The notes beneath the pieces are model-generated. The model was not told the origin of the DNA and ran no database searches. It saw only the letters and a list, made by a program, of their open reading frames with translations. DNA of 64,000 nucleotides, taken from positions 4,107,501 through 4,171,500 of the forward strand of contig NZ_AP014946.1 of assembly GCF_002355335.1 (NCBI RefSeq), read 5' to 3'. This document shows, one piece after another, positions 8,905 to 17,561 of this stretch. Source of the DNA: Variibacter gotjawalensis (GTDB lineage: Bacteria > Pseudomonadota > Alphaproteobacteria > Rhizobiales > Xanthobacteraceae). Both the position numbers and the translations under genes were made by a program. Every line of letters begins with the position of its first letter. Positions within the stretch are counted from its first letter, which is position 1.

Positions 8905-10023
8905 ATGCGTATTCAGTATCCGATCCAGTTCCTTCGCGGCTTCTCGGCCGTCATCGTCGTCATCGCGCACATCGTGTACTGGCAGAGTAAGACGATCGAA
9001 TTCGGCCCGACGCTGCTCGCGGTCGTGCAGCATGTAGGGGATTTTGCCGTCTACATATTCTTCATTGTGAGCGGCTACATCATGGTGCAGACGACCAACT
9101 ATGACGTCGTCGGCCTGCCCGCCGTGAAGCATTTTCTCATCAACAGACTCGTACGCGTCGTTCCGTTGTACTGGATCGCGACATTCGTCGAGCTTGGTTT
9201 GAACTCTCAGCACGGCAAAGGCCTGCAAATCGAGAAGCTTATCCACTCTCTATTCTTCGTTCCGCAGAGTGCGACGCCCGTGATGCGGCCGATTCTTGGC
9301 GTCGGTTGGACGCTGAACTACGAGATGTTCTTTTACGTGATGTTTGCGCTGTCGCTATTCCTGCCGCGCAAACGGGCCATCGCAGCGGTGCTAGGTGTTA
9401 TCTGCATGCTCATTGCATTCGGCGGCTTTGCTAAACCGTGGTTCGCGTTAGGCCAACCGACGACGGCGGTCGCCTTCCTCACCGCGCCTCTGCTGCTGAC
9501 TTTTGCGCTGGGCATGCTGCTGGGCGTGGTCGTCAGGCATGATGATAGCAACAGCCGCACCCATAGCAGTTCGTTCGTATTCGCTGTTCTTATGGCGCTC
9601 ATCGCGCTCGATATCGTCGCGGCGACAATGTGGTTCGCCAACCAGATATCGCCTAACTTCTTGCCGCTTGTTGGCGTGAGCCTCGCCTTTGCAAGCGTCG
9701 CCTTTGCCGCCGTCACGGATATCGGAAAGCCCTCTCTTTTCGGACGAGCTCTCGTCGGGCTCGGTGGAGCCTCATACGCGCTCTATCTCTTCCACTTCTT
9801 CGCTATTGCGGCGGTTGGTCGTGCATGGAAGGCGTTCGGAATTACCGAAATGCCTTGGCTCTTCTCATTCTGCGCGATGGCGGCGGCGCTTGGCGTCGGC
9901 ATTGCCGTGTACCGTCTGGTCGATGCGCCATTATCGCGTGCGCTGCGCCCATCGAGCCGTACCACGAAAGCTCAATCGCAGACGAATGTGGGCGCCGGCA
10001 ATCCAGCCTTGTCAGTGTCATGA
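8905..10023 (+). CDS. Acyltransferase 3 family membrane protein (OafA/ExoZ-like)
   Basis: 372 residues with about ten membrane segments. The N-terminus IQFLRGFSAVIVVIAHIVYW contains the arginine and histidine pair typical of acyltransferase 3 proteins, which transfer acetyl or other acyl groups to extracytoplasmic sugars. GWTLNYEMFFYVMFALSLFL is the characteristic WTL.YE.FFY block of exopolysaccharide acetyltransferases such as ExoZ. It probably O-acylates the repeat unit. The start is four bases downstream of the previous stop, with a GGTGAG ribosome site that overlaps that stop. Confidence 0.92.
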   Translation: MRIQYPIQFLRGFSAVIVVIAHIVYWQSKTIEFGPTLLAVVQHVGDFAVYIFFIVSGYIMVQTTNYDVVGLPAVKHFLINRLVRVVPLYWIATFVELGLNSQHGKGLQIEKLIHSLFFVPQSATPVMRPILGVGWTLNYEMFFYVMFALSLFLPRKRAIAAVLGVICMLIAFGGFAKPWFALGQPTTAVAFLTAPLLLTFALGMLLGVVVRHDDSNSRTHSSSFVFAVLMALIALDIVAATMWFANQISPNFLPLVGVSLAFASVAFAAVTDIGKPSLFGRALVGLGGASYALYLFHFFAIAAVGRAWKAFGITEMPWLFSFCAMAAALGVGIAVYRLVDAPLSRALRPSSRTTKAQSQTNVGAGNPALSVS

Positions 10024-10086
10024 TGAACGGTCCGCACATTGCATAGTCGAAAACGCGCCAACCGGCGCGCTAACTCGGAGAGAGCC

Positions 10087-10920
10087 ATGCGCTATTCGAC
10101 GTGGATGACAATCGAGAATTCGCCCCGCGCGATGGGCCTTTACCGGCGCTTCCGCCGTCTTCCGCCCAGCCTGCGGACCGCTGTGCGCTGGATCTCAATG
10201 CCACGCTGGGAAATCGCAACCGCGGTTGTCCACGCGCGAGCAAAAGACCGCGTATTGAGCGGACCATTCAAAGGCATGATGCTCAATCTATCTGCGCTCT
10301 CGCGGCGCAATCTGCTTGGATATTTACTTGGCTCGCAAGAGGCAGAGCTGAAAGACGTAGTCGAGACGATTGCCCGGCGCCCCTATACACGGATAATCAA
10401 TGTCGGCGCGGCAGATGGCTACTACGCGGTTGGGCTACTCCGCCGCATGCCGAACACACGAGTCGTCGCTTTCGAGGCAATCCCCGAACATCATGCCGGC
10501 ATCGAGCGAACCGCAATGCTGAACGGTGTGTGGTCGCGCATCGCGCTTCGTGGGCTTTGCCGCCAAGAAGACCTTTCCGTCGAGCTGGATAGTTCAGCCG
10601 GTGTGCCGCTCGTCGTTATGGATATCGAGGGTGGAGAAATGGAACTCCTCGATCCGGCCAAAACGCAGCAGCTCGCAACCAGCGACATTCTTGTCGAGAC
10701 GCACGATGTTTTTGTTCCGGGCTGCACCGAAGAACTGGAACGCCGATTTGCCGCGACGCACAGTATCGAGCGTATAGTGGCGCGCCAACGGACGCTTACA
10801 GATTTTCCGCGCGACATGCTCCCCTCTCTCGCAGCCTACGCCCCGGGATTGGCCGTCGAGATGATGAACGAGCGGCGCGTCGGCACGCAAAGCTGGCTGT
10901 TCATGACGGCCCGCCAGTAG
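10087..10920 (+). CDS. FkbM-like SAM-dependent methyltransferase
   Basis: 277 residues from the ATG at 10087, which has GGAGAGA immediately upstream; the frame extends to 10039 but without a good ribosome site. The SAM-binding loop is RIINVGAADGYYAVGLLRRM, followed by an acidic VVAFEAIPEHHAG that would hold the ribose. VVMDIEGGEMELL matches the D(V/I)EG block of FkbM-type methyltransferases. Members methylate hydroxyls on sugars or lipids. As the last plus-strand gene before a convergent glycanase gene it probably ends this part of the polysaccharide operon. Confidence 0.8.
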   Translation: MRYSTWMTIENSPRAMGLYRRFRRLPPSLRTAVRWISMPRWEIATAVVHARAKDRVLSGPFKGMMLNLSALSRRNLLGYLLGSQEAELKDVVETIARRPYTRIINVGAADGYYAVGLLRRMPNTRVVAFEAIPEHHAGIERTAMLNGVWSRIALRGLCRQEDLSVELDSSAGVPLVVMDIEGGEMELLDPAKTQQLATSDILVETHDVFVPGCTEELERRFAATHSIERIVARQRTLTDFPRDMLPSLAAYAPGLAVEMMNERRVGTQSWLFMTARQ

Positions 10921-10929
10921 GCCGGGACA

Positions 10930-11715
10930 CTAAGGCTTCGCGCGCCACACACGGACGTAGTCTACAAGCATTTCAGCCGAATGCGGCGCTTCGTCGAGCG
11001 GCCAACCGGCGCCAAGACCGAGATTTACGAGAACGTACATCGGTTGCCGATGCTGCTCGGGGGTGGGATTTCTCCACACTTCCTGACGATCGAAGAAGAA
11101 GCGCGTCCATTGCTCATCGATGAGTACACCGTATGTGTGGAAGTCTTCGTAGAGCGAACCGGCTTTGACCGATACGCGCTTATGAACAGTCGACGACTTC
11201 TTTGGCTCTTTGCGATCCCATACGTGAACGGACGCGGTGTACCGTTCGGGCGCGTGTCCGTAGTGCTCGACAACATCGATCTCCGAAGTATGCGTCGAGC
11301 GGTCAATACCGATCAACCAAAATGCCGGCCATAAACCTTTTCCGGCTGGAAATTTTGCCCTTACTTCAAAGTATCCGTACTTTTGCGAAAACCCATTTCC
11401 GGCCCGATCGACGGACGCTAGAAGGCCACTCTCCCATTTTCCGCTTTCGTTGCGCCGCGCTTCTATGCGCAGAATTCCATCTTTCGTCGTGAAGGGAAAA
11501 CCCTCGCGCGGATTGACGAATTTTGCGTCCCCAAAATCGCCATTCCATGGCGTATGAGCGATCCATCGCGTACCCGGCCCCCATGGCGAAACACTAAGAG
11601 AATCGAACTGTTCGTCGAACGCAATCTCGTATTTGGCCAAGTCGAGCGCTGCATCGGCCCTCATCGAAACAGTCGTCGCGACAACGAAGGCGCATCCTAA
11701 GAGCATCTTCTTCAT
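10930..11715 (-). CDS. Secreted glycoside hydrolase family 16 (beta-glucanase/ExoK-like)
   Basis: 261 residues. The N-terminus MKKMLLGCAFVVATTVSMRADA is a Sec signal peptide with likely cleavage after ADA. The catalytic core shows YGYFEVRAKFPAGKGLWPAF, then EIDVVE (about 145-150) with nucleophile Glu145, Asp147 and acid/base Glu150, and the C-terminal strand MLVDYVRVW. This E-x-D-x-x-E form is the non-lichenase GH16 type. In rhizobia a GH16 enzyme, ExoK, trims succinoglycan during secretion, and this gene's place among biosynthesis genes suggests a similar role. ATG 11715 is favoured over 11721 because GAGA sits at a better distance. It converges on the methyltransferase gene with a nine-base gap. 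Confidence 0.92.
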   Translation of the reverse strand: MKKMLLGCAFVVATTVSMRADAALDLAKYEIAFDEQFDSLSVSPWGPGTRWIAHTPWNGDFGDAKFVNPREGFPFTTKDGILRIEARRNESGKWESGLLASVDRAGNGFSQKYGYFEVRAKFPAGKGLWPAFWLIGIDRSTHTSEIDVVEHYGHAPERYTASVHVWDRKEPKKSSTVHKRVSVKAGSLYEDFHTYGVLIDEQWTRFFFDRQEVWRNPTPEQHRQPMYVLVNLGLGAGWPLDEAPHSAEMLVDYVRVWRAKP

Positions 11716-11876
11716 GATCATTCTCGCGTGCTACTTAATAAACCCAGATGCCCCAGTTTAATTTAGCACAGGACGATCGATTACAATTGCATTCGATTTG
11801 CGCAAGCATGCACCGTTTCTAAGCGCGGAGAAAACCGCGAAGCGAAGTATGTTACGAGCCGAACCCGGGATCACGA

Positions 11877-13433
11877 ATGCTCGCACGCTTCCTCAAAGGA
11901 TCTGTTTTCGGCGCACTCGCCGGCGCGGCGATCGCACTCGGCAGTTTCGCAAGCGGCGTCGTAATTGCGCGCTTACTTGGCGTGACGCAAACCGGACACG
12001 TCGCTTACGTCGTTTGGCTTGCGTTGCTTGTTGCGCCCATTATCGATCTCGGTTTCGCTGCGACTGTGGGGCGCTACATTCCCGCTTTGCGAGGAGCCGA
12101 TGATGGCGAGCAGGTCCACGCAATCACGGGCTATCTCGCGCGACGGCTGGTCGCTGCATGCTGCCTATTTGTGGCCGCGGCGATCATTCTTCTTCTAATA
12201 CTTGCCGACATCAATCGCCTCTCCGTCGCGGCGCCTCTCGCGATTGCAGGCGGCGCCGTTGTCGTCGCGCAGACTCTGGGTGCGTTCGCATACGCGTACT
12301 TCCGCGGAATTGTTTTCACGGAACGCGCGGCGCAATTTGCCATAGCGTCTTTCGCGCTCCAGTTCCTAGCAGTGGCAGGCGGAAGCTACGCATTTGGAGC
12401 AGTCGGCGCGGTCGGCAGCTACGCGGTCGCCATGGTGCTACCTGCTATCTTCGCGCTTTTTCTCACGGCGAAGTGGGGAACGGTCCCGCCGGATATGCGC
12501 AAGCGCATGCGGCGATACGCTTTGTTTGCTTGGGGCAGCAATATCGCGGGCGCATTGGTTTGGTCACGCGTTGAAGTATTCTTCCTCGAACGCTATTGGG
12601 GTCTCGACTCCGTCGGTCTTTTCGCTATTGCGCTGGCCCTCTCGGCGCTTGCGGCGCAAGGCCCAACACTCATGGCAAACGGCGTCCTCGCCTTCATGGC
12701 AGAGAAGCATGGCCGGAAAGACCAGGCGGGCGTCGGTGCGGCCTACTCCGCTGGCACACGCGCGATTGCGCTCATCGCGTTCCCGCTCTGCCTCAGTATG
12801 GTCGCTGCCATTCCGATTTTGTTGCCAGCCATTTATGGCAAAGCATTTACCGGGGCCGTGCCGGCCGCGATGATCATCGTCGCGGCAGCCGCGATTACGG
12901 TTCCGTCGATCATCGCAACCAACTTGGTCCAAGCCGCCGAGCGCAACGATTTCATTTTCGGCAGCTCGCTCGTGGGCGCTGCGGTTTCGATGCTTTGCGG
13001 CATCTTGCTGATCCCCCGATACGGTCTCGTCGGTGCCGCTCTATCACGAGCCGCCGTACAACTCGCACTCGTCGCTATCGGCGCAGTCTTCATTCATCGC
13101 GCGTTGGGATTTGCATTTCCAATACTCGCGCTCGTTCGAACCTTCGTTGCGGCACTCTTATCGTCGCTTGTGATCGCCGGATGCCTTTTGGCGACTGGTA
13201 CGATCCTCGTTCTCGTCGCCGCGATTCCCCTCGCTATAGCGAGTTATCCGTTAACTCTGCGGCTGCTCGGCGTAGTGTCGTCGTCCGACGCAGCGCTGAT
13301 GGCAAACGGCATCGCGCTTCTGCCGTCACAGCTGCGTCCGCTCTGTCATCGCGTCGTCCAATTTGTAGTCAGTTCGTCTAACGATGACGGATCTGATTTT
13401 CATGGCAAAGCCAGCCCACCATCACCTGCGTGA
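11877..13433 (+). CDS. Wzx-like polysaccharide flippase
   Basis: 518 residues with about twelve to fourteen membrane segments and small charged loops, in the MOP/MATE superfamily of polysaccharide transporters. The N-terminus has GAALGSF-like and VVIARLLGVTQTGHVAYVVW features typical of Wzx/RfbX proteins. Around residue 230 there is WGSNIAGALVWSRVEVFFLE, and later LIPRYGLVGAALSRAAVQL, a repeated hallmark of this family. It would flip undecaprenyl-PP-linked repeat units to the periplasm for the Wzy-like polymerase at 2774. It is divergent from the glycanase gene and starts a second plus-strand transcription block. Confidence 0.9.
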   Translation: MLARFLKGSVFGALAGAAIALGSFASGVVIARLLGVTQTGHVAYVVWLALLVAPIIDLGFAATVGRYIPALRGADDGEQVHAITGYLARRLVAACCLFVAAAIILLLILADINRLSVAAPLAIAGGAVVVAQTLGAFAYAYFRGIVFTERAAQFAIASFALQFLAVAGGSYAFGAVGAVGSYAVAMVLPAIFALFLTAKWGTVPPDMRKRMRRYALFAWGSNIAGALVWSRVEVFFLERYWGLDSVGLFAIALALSALAAQGPTLMANGVLAFMAEKHGRKDQAGVGAAYSAGTRAIALIAFPLCLSMVAAIPILLPAIYGKAFTGAVPAAMIIVAAAAITVPSIIATNLVQAAERNDFIFGSSLVGAAVSMLCGILLIPRYGLVGAALSRAAVQLALVAIGAVFIHRALGFAFPILALVRTFVAALLSSLVIAGCLLATGTILVLVAAIPLAIASYPLTLRLLGVVSSSDAALMANGIALLPSQLRPLCHRVVQFVVSSSNDDGSDFHGKASPPSPA

Positions 13434-13443
13434 GGAGACACTC

Positions 13444-14754
13444 TTGCGTACTGCTACATCAATCGCGGCACTTCTCCTCTTCAGCACGATCGCCCCGGCC
13501 CTCGCCGACGGATATGTGCTGGGGCCACAGGATCGCGTGCGCATCAAGGTGATCGAGTGGCGCGCCGGCAAGAGCGAGTATCAAGAGTGGACTGCTCTCG
13601 GTGCCGACTACGCGGTCAACGCTGCTGGTCGTCTCTCACTTCCGCTCGTTGGCGAGATCGCGGCGGAAGGGAATACGACGGAACAGCTCGCGCAAACAAT
13701 TGCCATTGAACTTCAGAAGCGGGCTGGCCTTATCAACCGGCCGGACGCTTCTGTTGAGGTTGTCCAGTATCGGCCGATCTATTTGCTCGGCAGCGTCGAG
13801 AAGCCCGGTGAATACGCTTATCGCCCCGGCCTCACAGTCCTCCAAGCAATCGGCGTCGCTGGCGGATTCTATCGGCCGAACGAAGGCGGCCTGCTGCGGC
13901 TCGAGCGCGACCGCATCGCTGCCGGTGGCAACTACGAGGCCGCTCGACTCGAGCTGAGGCGCACGATCGCGCGGCGCGCGCGCTTCGAAGCAGAACTTGC
14001 GGACGCCACAGCAATCGCGGTGCCGGAAGAGCTCGCCAAGGACGACCAAGCAGCGGGGCTGCTGCGCGAAGAGAGCGGCATCATGGCGGCGCGCTACGAA
14101 GCGCTTCGTTCGTCCCTGACCGCGATCGCCGAATTGCGCGATCTTTACAGCAAAGAAATCGCGCAGTTGGAGACAAAGAAGACAACGCAAGAACGGCAGA
14201 TCGCTCTTTCCAAGCGCGAACTGAAAAACGTCTCGTCGCTGATGGAAAAAGGCCTGACTGTCTCGTCACGCGAGTTTACGCTCGAGAGGATTGTTTCCGA
14301 ACTCGAAGGAAAACTGCTTGATATCGAATCGGCCACTACCCGCGCGCGCCAAGAACTGCGCAAACTCGAGCGCGATGCTGCCGATCTCGTCAAGGATCGG
14401 AAGGCCAAGACGGCGTCTGATTTGCGCGAAACGCGCGCGTCGATCGAATTGCTGACCGCGAAACTCGCCACCAACGCGTCCCTCGTTACCGAGGCGAGCG
14501 TAGTCGCCCCGCGTTTGGCGCTTGAACGCTCGTCCGCGAGCCTGCAAACGCCAGCATTTTCCGTTACGCGTCGCACCGGCGGTAAGGTTGTTCAAACGGC
14601 AGTCACGGAAACAAGCGTCGTCGAGCCAGGCGATGTGATCCGTGTCGAAATGGGCGGCGTAGCACCAGCCGCCCCGGGCGAACGCGCCGCCACTGACGGC
14701 GCGCCGTTCAATACGGCTACGATCAATCCTGAACCTGTGTCGAGGCCTCAGTAA
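13444..14754 (+). CDS. Polysaccharide export protein (Wza/ExoF-like)
   Basis: 436 residues from a TTG at 13444, chosen because GAGGAGA lies six bases upstream and the product then begins with a clean signal peptide (RTATSIAALLLFSTIAPALA). An ATG at 13384 in the same frame overlaps the flippase gene and has no such site. The mature protein begins YVLGPQDRVRIKVIEWRAGK, the Poly_export domain, followed by a SLBB-like YLLGSVEKPGEYAYRPGLTV. A long coiled-coil region (about 180-360) then follows, as in ExoF-type proteins, unlike the short lipoprotein Wza. It probably links the inner-membrane assembly to an outer-membrane exit pore. Confidence 0.9.
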   Translation: MRTATSIAALLLFSTIAPALADGYVLGPQDRVRIKVIEWRAGKSEYQEWTALGADYAVNAAGRLSLPLVGEIAAEGNTTEQLAQTIAIELQKRAGLINRPDASVEVVQYRPIYLLGSVEKPGEYAYRPGLTVLQAIGVAGGFYRPNEGGLLRLERDRIAAGGNYEAARLELRRTIARRARFEAELADATAIAVPEELAKDDQAAGLLREESGIMAARYEALRSSLTAIAELRDLYSKEIAQLETKKTTQERQIALSKRELKNVSSLMEKGLTVSSREFTLERIVSELEGKLLDIESATTRARQELRKLERDAADLVKDRKAKTASDLRETRASIELLTAKLATNASLVTEASVVAPRLALERSSASLQTPAFSVTRRTGGKVVQTAVTETSVVEPGDVIRVEMGGVAPAAPGERAATDGAPFNTATINPEPVSRPQ

Positions 14755-15880
14755 GCGGCGATAGACCGGCCGCTGAAGCTGCGGTCAATACTGCGGCCTG
14801 CACGCCTGCGTCTGTGACTTTCTCTGAGTACAGACTCGCACAGCCATTGCAGAAATGCCCCTGTTGCACGCCGGCAGAACGGGGATTGGACGACATCGCA
14901 CGCGCCATACGATAAGCCGTACCGCGATAAATTTCGCCGAACGTCGCGGTGCTGACGTCACCCAATGCTGTAATCGTCCCACCGTCGTAAATGTCGGACA
15001 TACGGTACTTGCAACATCCGGCAATTTGGCCGTTGCTCAGCACGACGGCAGAAAAATACGGCCAGCTGCAGCGCGGAAGCGGCGACGGACCTTTCGGCGG
15101 TCCAGCAATAGGTTGCGCACCAGCGATCCATGGGGTTGTCGCGCCGCGCACGAAGTGGACTTCGTCAAAACCGAGGTCGCGGGCGAACTGGGCCACCAGC
15201 GGCTTTTCGTGACGATTGAAATCGAACACCAGGAATTGGAGCTGCAAACGCGGGAAGGCGCTTCCCTGCTTGCGTCGTTCTTCGACCAGCGCGCGGGCAT
15301 TCTCGAAGATGAGGTCGAACTTGCCGCCGATCCGCTGGCGGCCAAATGTTTCTTTGGAGATCCCGTCGACGGCCACCAGCAGCGATTTCAAGCCGGACGA
15401 CACGAGCGCCTCAATCGAGCGTTCGGAAAGCCTGACACTCAGATTGGTCGTTACGTAGGTGCTGAGCCCATGCTTCGCGGCGTATGCGATCATCTCGGGC
15501 AAAGCTGGGTTGAGTAGAGGCTCGCCCAGATTATAAAGCGAGAGGACAGCAGTGTGCCTCCACACTTCGTCGACGAGCTTTTCGAACAAAGGTTTCTTGA
15601 GAAGCCGCGGCTTGTGTGCAAATGGCGTGCCCTGGCCATGGATACAAACCGGGCAACTCATCTGGCACATCGGCGAAACGTCGACTTTGATGTGGATTGG
15701 GAAGCGCACCCAGTGCGGGCGCCTGAATATGAAGGCGAGGAGCGAGCGCCCCGCGTTCAAGCTTCGCGAGATTGAAACACCGTGCAAAAACAGCGTGAAC
15801 TTACGCACGAACTGAACCAGTTCGTGAAAGCGCGGACTTGCTCCAGCTAACCAGCCGTCGTCCGCATCGATAATTCTCAT
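14723..15880 (-). CDS. Radical SAM protein with SPASM-like C-terminus
   Basis: 385 residues from ATG 15880, which has GTGAGG about eight bases upstream; the open frame extends to 16039 without a comparable site. The radical SAM cluster motif is C72-x3-C76-x2-C79 (MCQMSCPVC), followed by SLYNLGEPLLNP, a GGE-like SAM motif. C-terminal cysteines in RCSW, IAGCCKYR and HFCNGC resemble a SPASM domain binding extra Fe-S clusters. Such proteins mature peptides or modify sugars and lipids. It runs against the polysaccharide genes, and its last 32 bases overlap the end of the export-protein gene. The substrate is unknown. Confidence 0.88.
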   Translation of the reverse strand: MRIIDADDGWLAGASPRFHELVQFVRKFTLFLHGVSISRSLNAGRSLLAFIFRRPHWVRFPIHIKVDVSPMCQMSCPVCIHGQGTPFAHKPRLLKKPLFEKLVDEVWRHTAVLSLYNLGEPLLNPALPEMIAYAAKHGLSTYVTTNLSVRLSERSIEALVSSGLKSLLVAVDGISKETFGRQRIGGKFDLIFENARALVEERRKQGSAFPRLQLQFLVFDFNRHEKPLVAQFARDLGFDEVHFVRGATTPWIAGAQPIAGPPKGPSPLPRCSWPYFSAVVLSNGQIAGCCKYRMSDIYDGGTITALGDVSTATFGEIYRGTAYRMARAMSSNPRSAGVQQGHFCNGCASLYSEKVTDAGVQAAVLTAASAAGLSPLTEASTQVQD

Positions 15881-16109
15881 CAGGCGCCTCACATTGACGT
15901 GAGCTAAGTTGCAAACGCGATGCCGCGATACATTGTGACAGTAAAATAACCGAGCTGGTTTGTAGAAGGGCTTTGTTGACGTCGTGCACGATACTTCACG
16001 AACCCGCCCGCGGTTTCTTTGTTCGAGCTTGCCATCCATTTAGCCAATGGCTTCCGGCTTTCTCGCGCTAGCCTGTGGTTAACGAAATTACTTCAGGCGG
16101 CCGATACGA

Positions 16110-17102
16110 ATGTTTTTTGGTCGAGGCCACACGAGCGATCGAACGATGCGGCGGCGCGGTCGCGCAGACCGCGTCTGGGGCGCGGGATGGGAGGAGTTAT
16201 CGCCGAGCGATTTTCTCTACCCGGTGAGTTGGGAAACCGTCGATGAAGACGAGCTCCTACTCTACGCAGCGAGCCTCGCGAAAGCAGAAAGAAACCCCAC
16301 TTCACCTTTAGGCCCGGCGCAATATATGCGCGATGCCGTGAGTGCGCGCGTGTTTTACGTGAGCGAACGCTTTCAGCTTTTGCATTCTGATGCGACATCG
16401 AAAAGGCGTCGCGATGCGCTTGCCGAAGCTTTGGCCGTGGGAGCGTTCGGCCGCACGATGGACCCGCCGAACGCCGTGAATCGCGGCCGAGGATTGTGTC
16501 AAGAATGGTTCGAGGGTGACGCACTCGCTCATCCTTCGACGATCGTGGATCCGGATGTCGCGTATGAATTCGAGCTTGTCGTCTTGCGGTCAATGAGTAT
16601 TGCCTGCGCCGAACATCGGACAACAGAAAGCTCCGAAGATCAGAAATTTGCGGCGCAGAGCTTCACACATGCGCTGCTCGTGTCTCTGCACTCGGGTTTG
16701 AACGCAGCTTACATCTACCCGCGATTTGCGCTCCGGCATCAAACTCTTTCGTTTGCCGCATGGCTTGGCTGGATCGATCGCGGGCGCTCCTGCTTTATGC
16801 CACCGTTCGTAGCGGAGTATGCCGTTGCTCTTCTAGAAAACGACGCGCCGGCAGCCGGTGAAATTGAAAGTGCGCTGCTCTACCAATACGCCGCAAAGTC
16901 ACGCAGCGCGATATTGCGCGCAGCCAAACGCAGCCTCACGGGATGGGGTGGCACAATCGTCAGACCTCATCGCCCATGGTGGAGCGTGCGATCCGGTAAG
17001 CTGTCCGCAATTGTCGAGGACTTTGTCCGCGCCGAAACGCGAGAGTCGTATCTGAGCAGCCACGTTATCGGCATGCTGCCTGCCGAAGGAGCGCGGCCGT
17101 GA
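16110..17102 (+). CDS. Hypothetical protein in exopolysaccharide locus
   Basis: 330 residues that I do not recognise. It is mostly helical-looking and soluble, with no signal peptide or membrane segment. It is rich in Ala, Arg and Glu, with conserved-looking blocks such as FLYPVSWETVDEDELLLYAA, NRGRGLCQEWFEGDALAHP and YIYPRFALRHQTLSFAAW. The end carries a basic stretch (RAAKRSLTGWGG). The start is uncertain: ATG 16110 with AGGCGG upstream, or ATG 16146. It is divergent from the radical SAM gene and convergent with a small membrane protein gene, so a joint role with the radical SAM protein is possible but only by position. Confidence 0.65.
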   Translation: MFFGRGHTSDRTMRRRGRADRVWGAGWEELSPSDFLYPVSWETVDEDELLLYAASLAKAERNPTSPLGPAQYMRDAVSARVFYVSERFQLLHSDATSKRRRDALAEALAVGAFGRTMDPPNAVNRGRGLCQEWFEGDALAHPSTIVDPDVAYEFELVVLRSMSIACAEHRTTESSEDQKFAAQSFTHALLVSLHSGLNAAYIYPRFALRHQTLSFAAWLGWIDRGRSCFMPPFVAEYAVALLENDAPAAGEIESALLYQYAAKSRSAILRAAKRSLTGWGGTIVRPHRPWWSVRSGKLSAIVEDFVRAETRESYLSSHVIGMLPAEGARP

Positions 17103-17113
17103 ACGCTGTTGTG

Positions 17114-17353
17114 CTATTTTCGCTGCGAGAGAAGCGCCGCGCGAATGGCGACGATAAGTGCATAGCCAACTTGAGAGGCGATGAAACAGACGACGAGCTG
17201 CTTCATGACGTCGCCAAACGCCACGCCCGATTGAGCAAGGACAATTGTGTAGCCGAGCAACGCGCAGACGACGACGATCAGCAGGCCAACCACCCGCAAG
17301 CGCATCCCGCAGACAAAGCCTATTCCTGCGAATATCAAACCGGGCACCACCAT
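17114..17353 (-). CDS. Small two- or three-TM membrane protein
   Basis: 79 residues: MVVPGLIFAG, then hydrophobic segments VVGLLIVVVCALLGYTIVLA and KQLVVCFIASQVGYALIVAI with a short basic tail. The ATG at 17353 has GGAGG seven bases upstream, which argues for a real gene despite its size. The pattern of two membrane segments, with a QVGY motif in the last one, recalls the small ExoX/SyrA-type regulators of exopolysaccharide synthesis in rhizobia, but the match is weak and may only reflect topology. It converges on the orphan gene and is divergent from rfbF. Confidence 0.6.
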   Translation of the reverse strand: MVVPGLIFAGIGFVCGMRLRVVGLLIVVVCALLGYTIVLAQSGVAFGDVMKQLVVCFIASQVGYALIVAIRAALLSQRK

Positions 17354-17561
17354 GCGCGAACCTCCGGCCCCTCTCGCGGCGAAATCGATCGAACAACGGA
17401 GCGGCCGCATCTTGATACTATTGCAACGCGTATGGCTAACAAATCGTTAGCATCGGACCTCTGCGCGTCTGGTTCATCGTCATGCGGCACCGCAGCCTGG
17501 CCCAATCCCTCCGGCGGGCACGTGCACCGCACTTCAAAGCAAACTCATTGGAGTCGAACCC

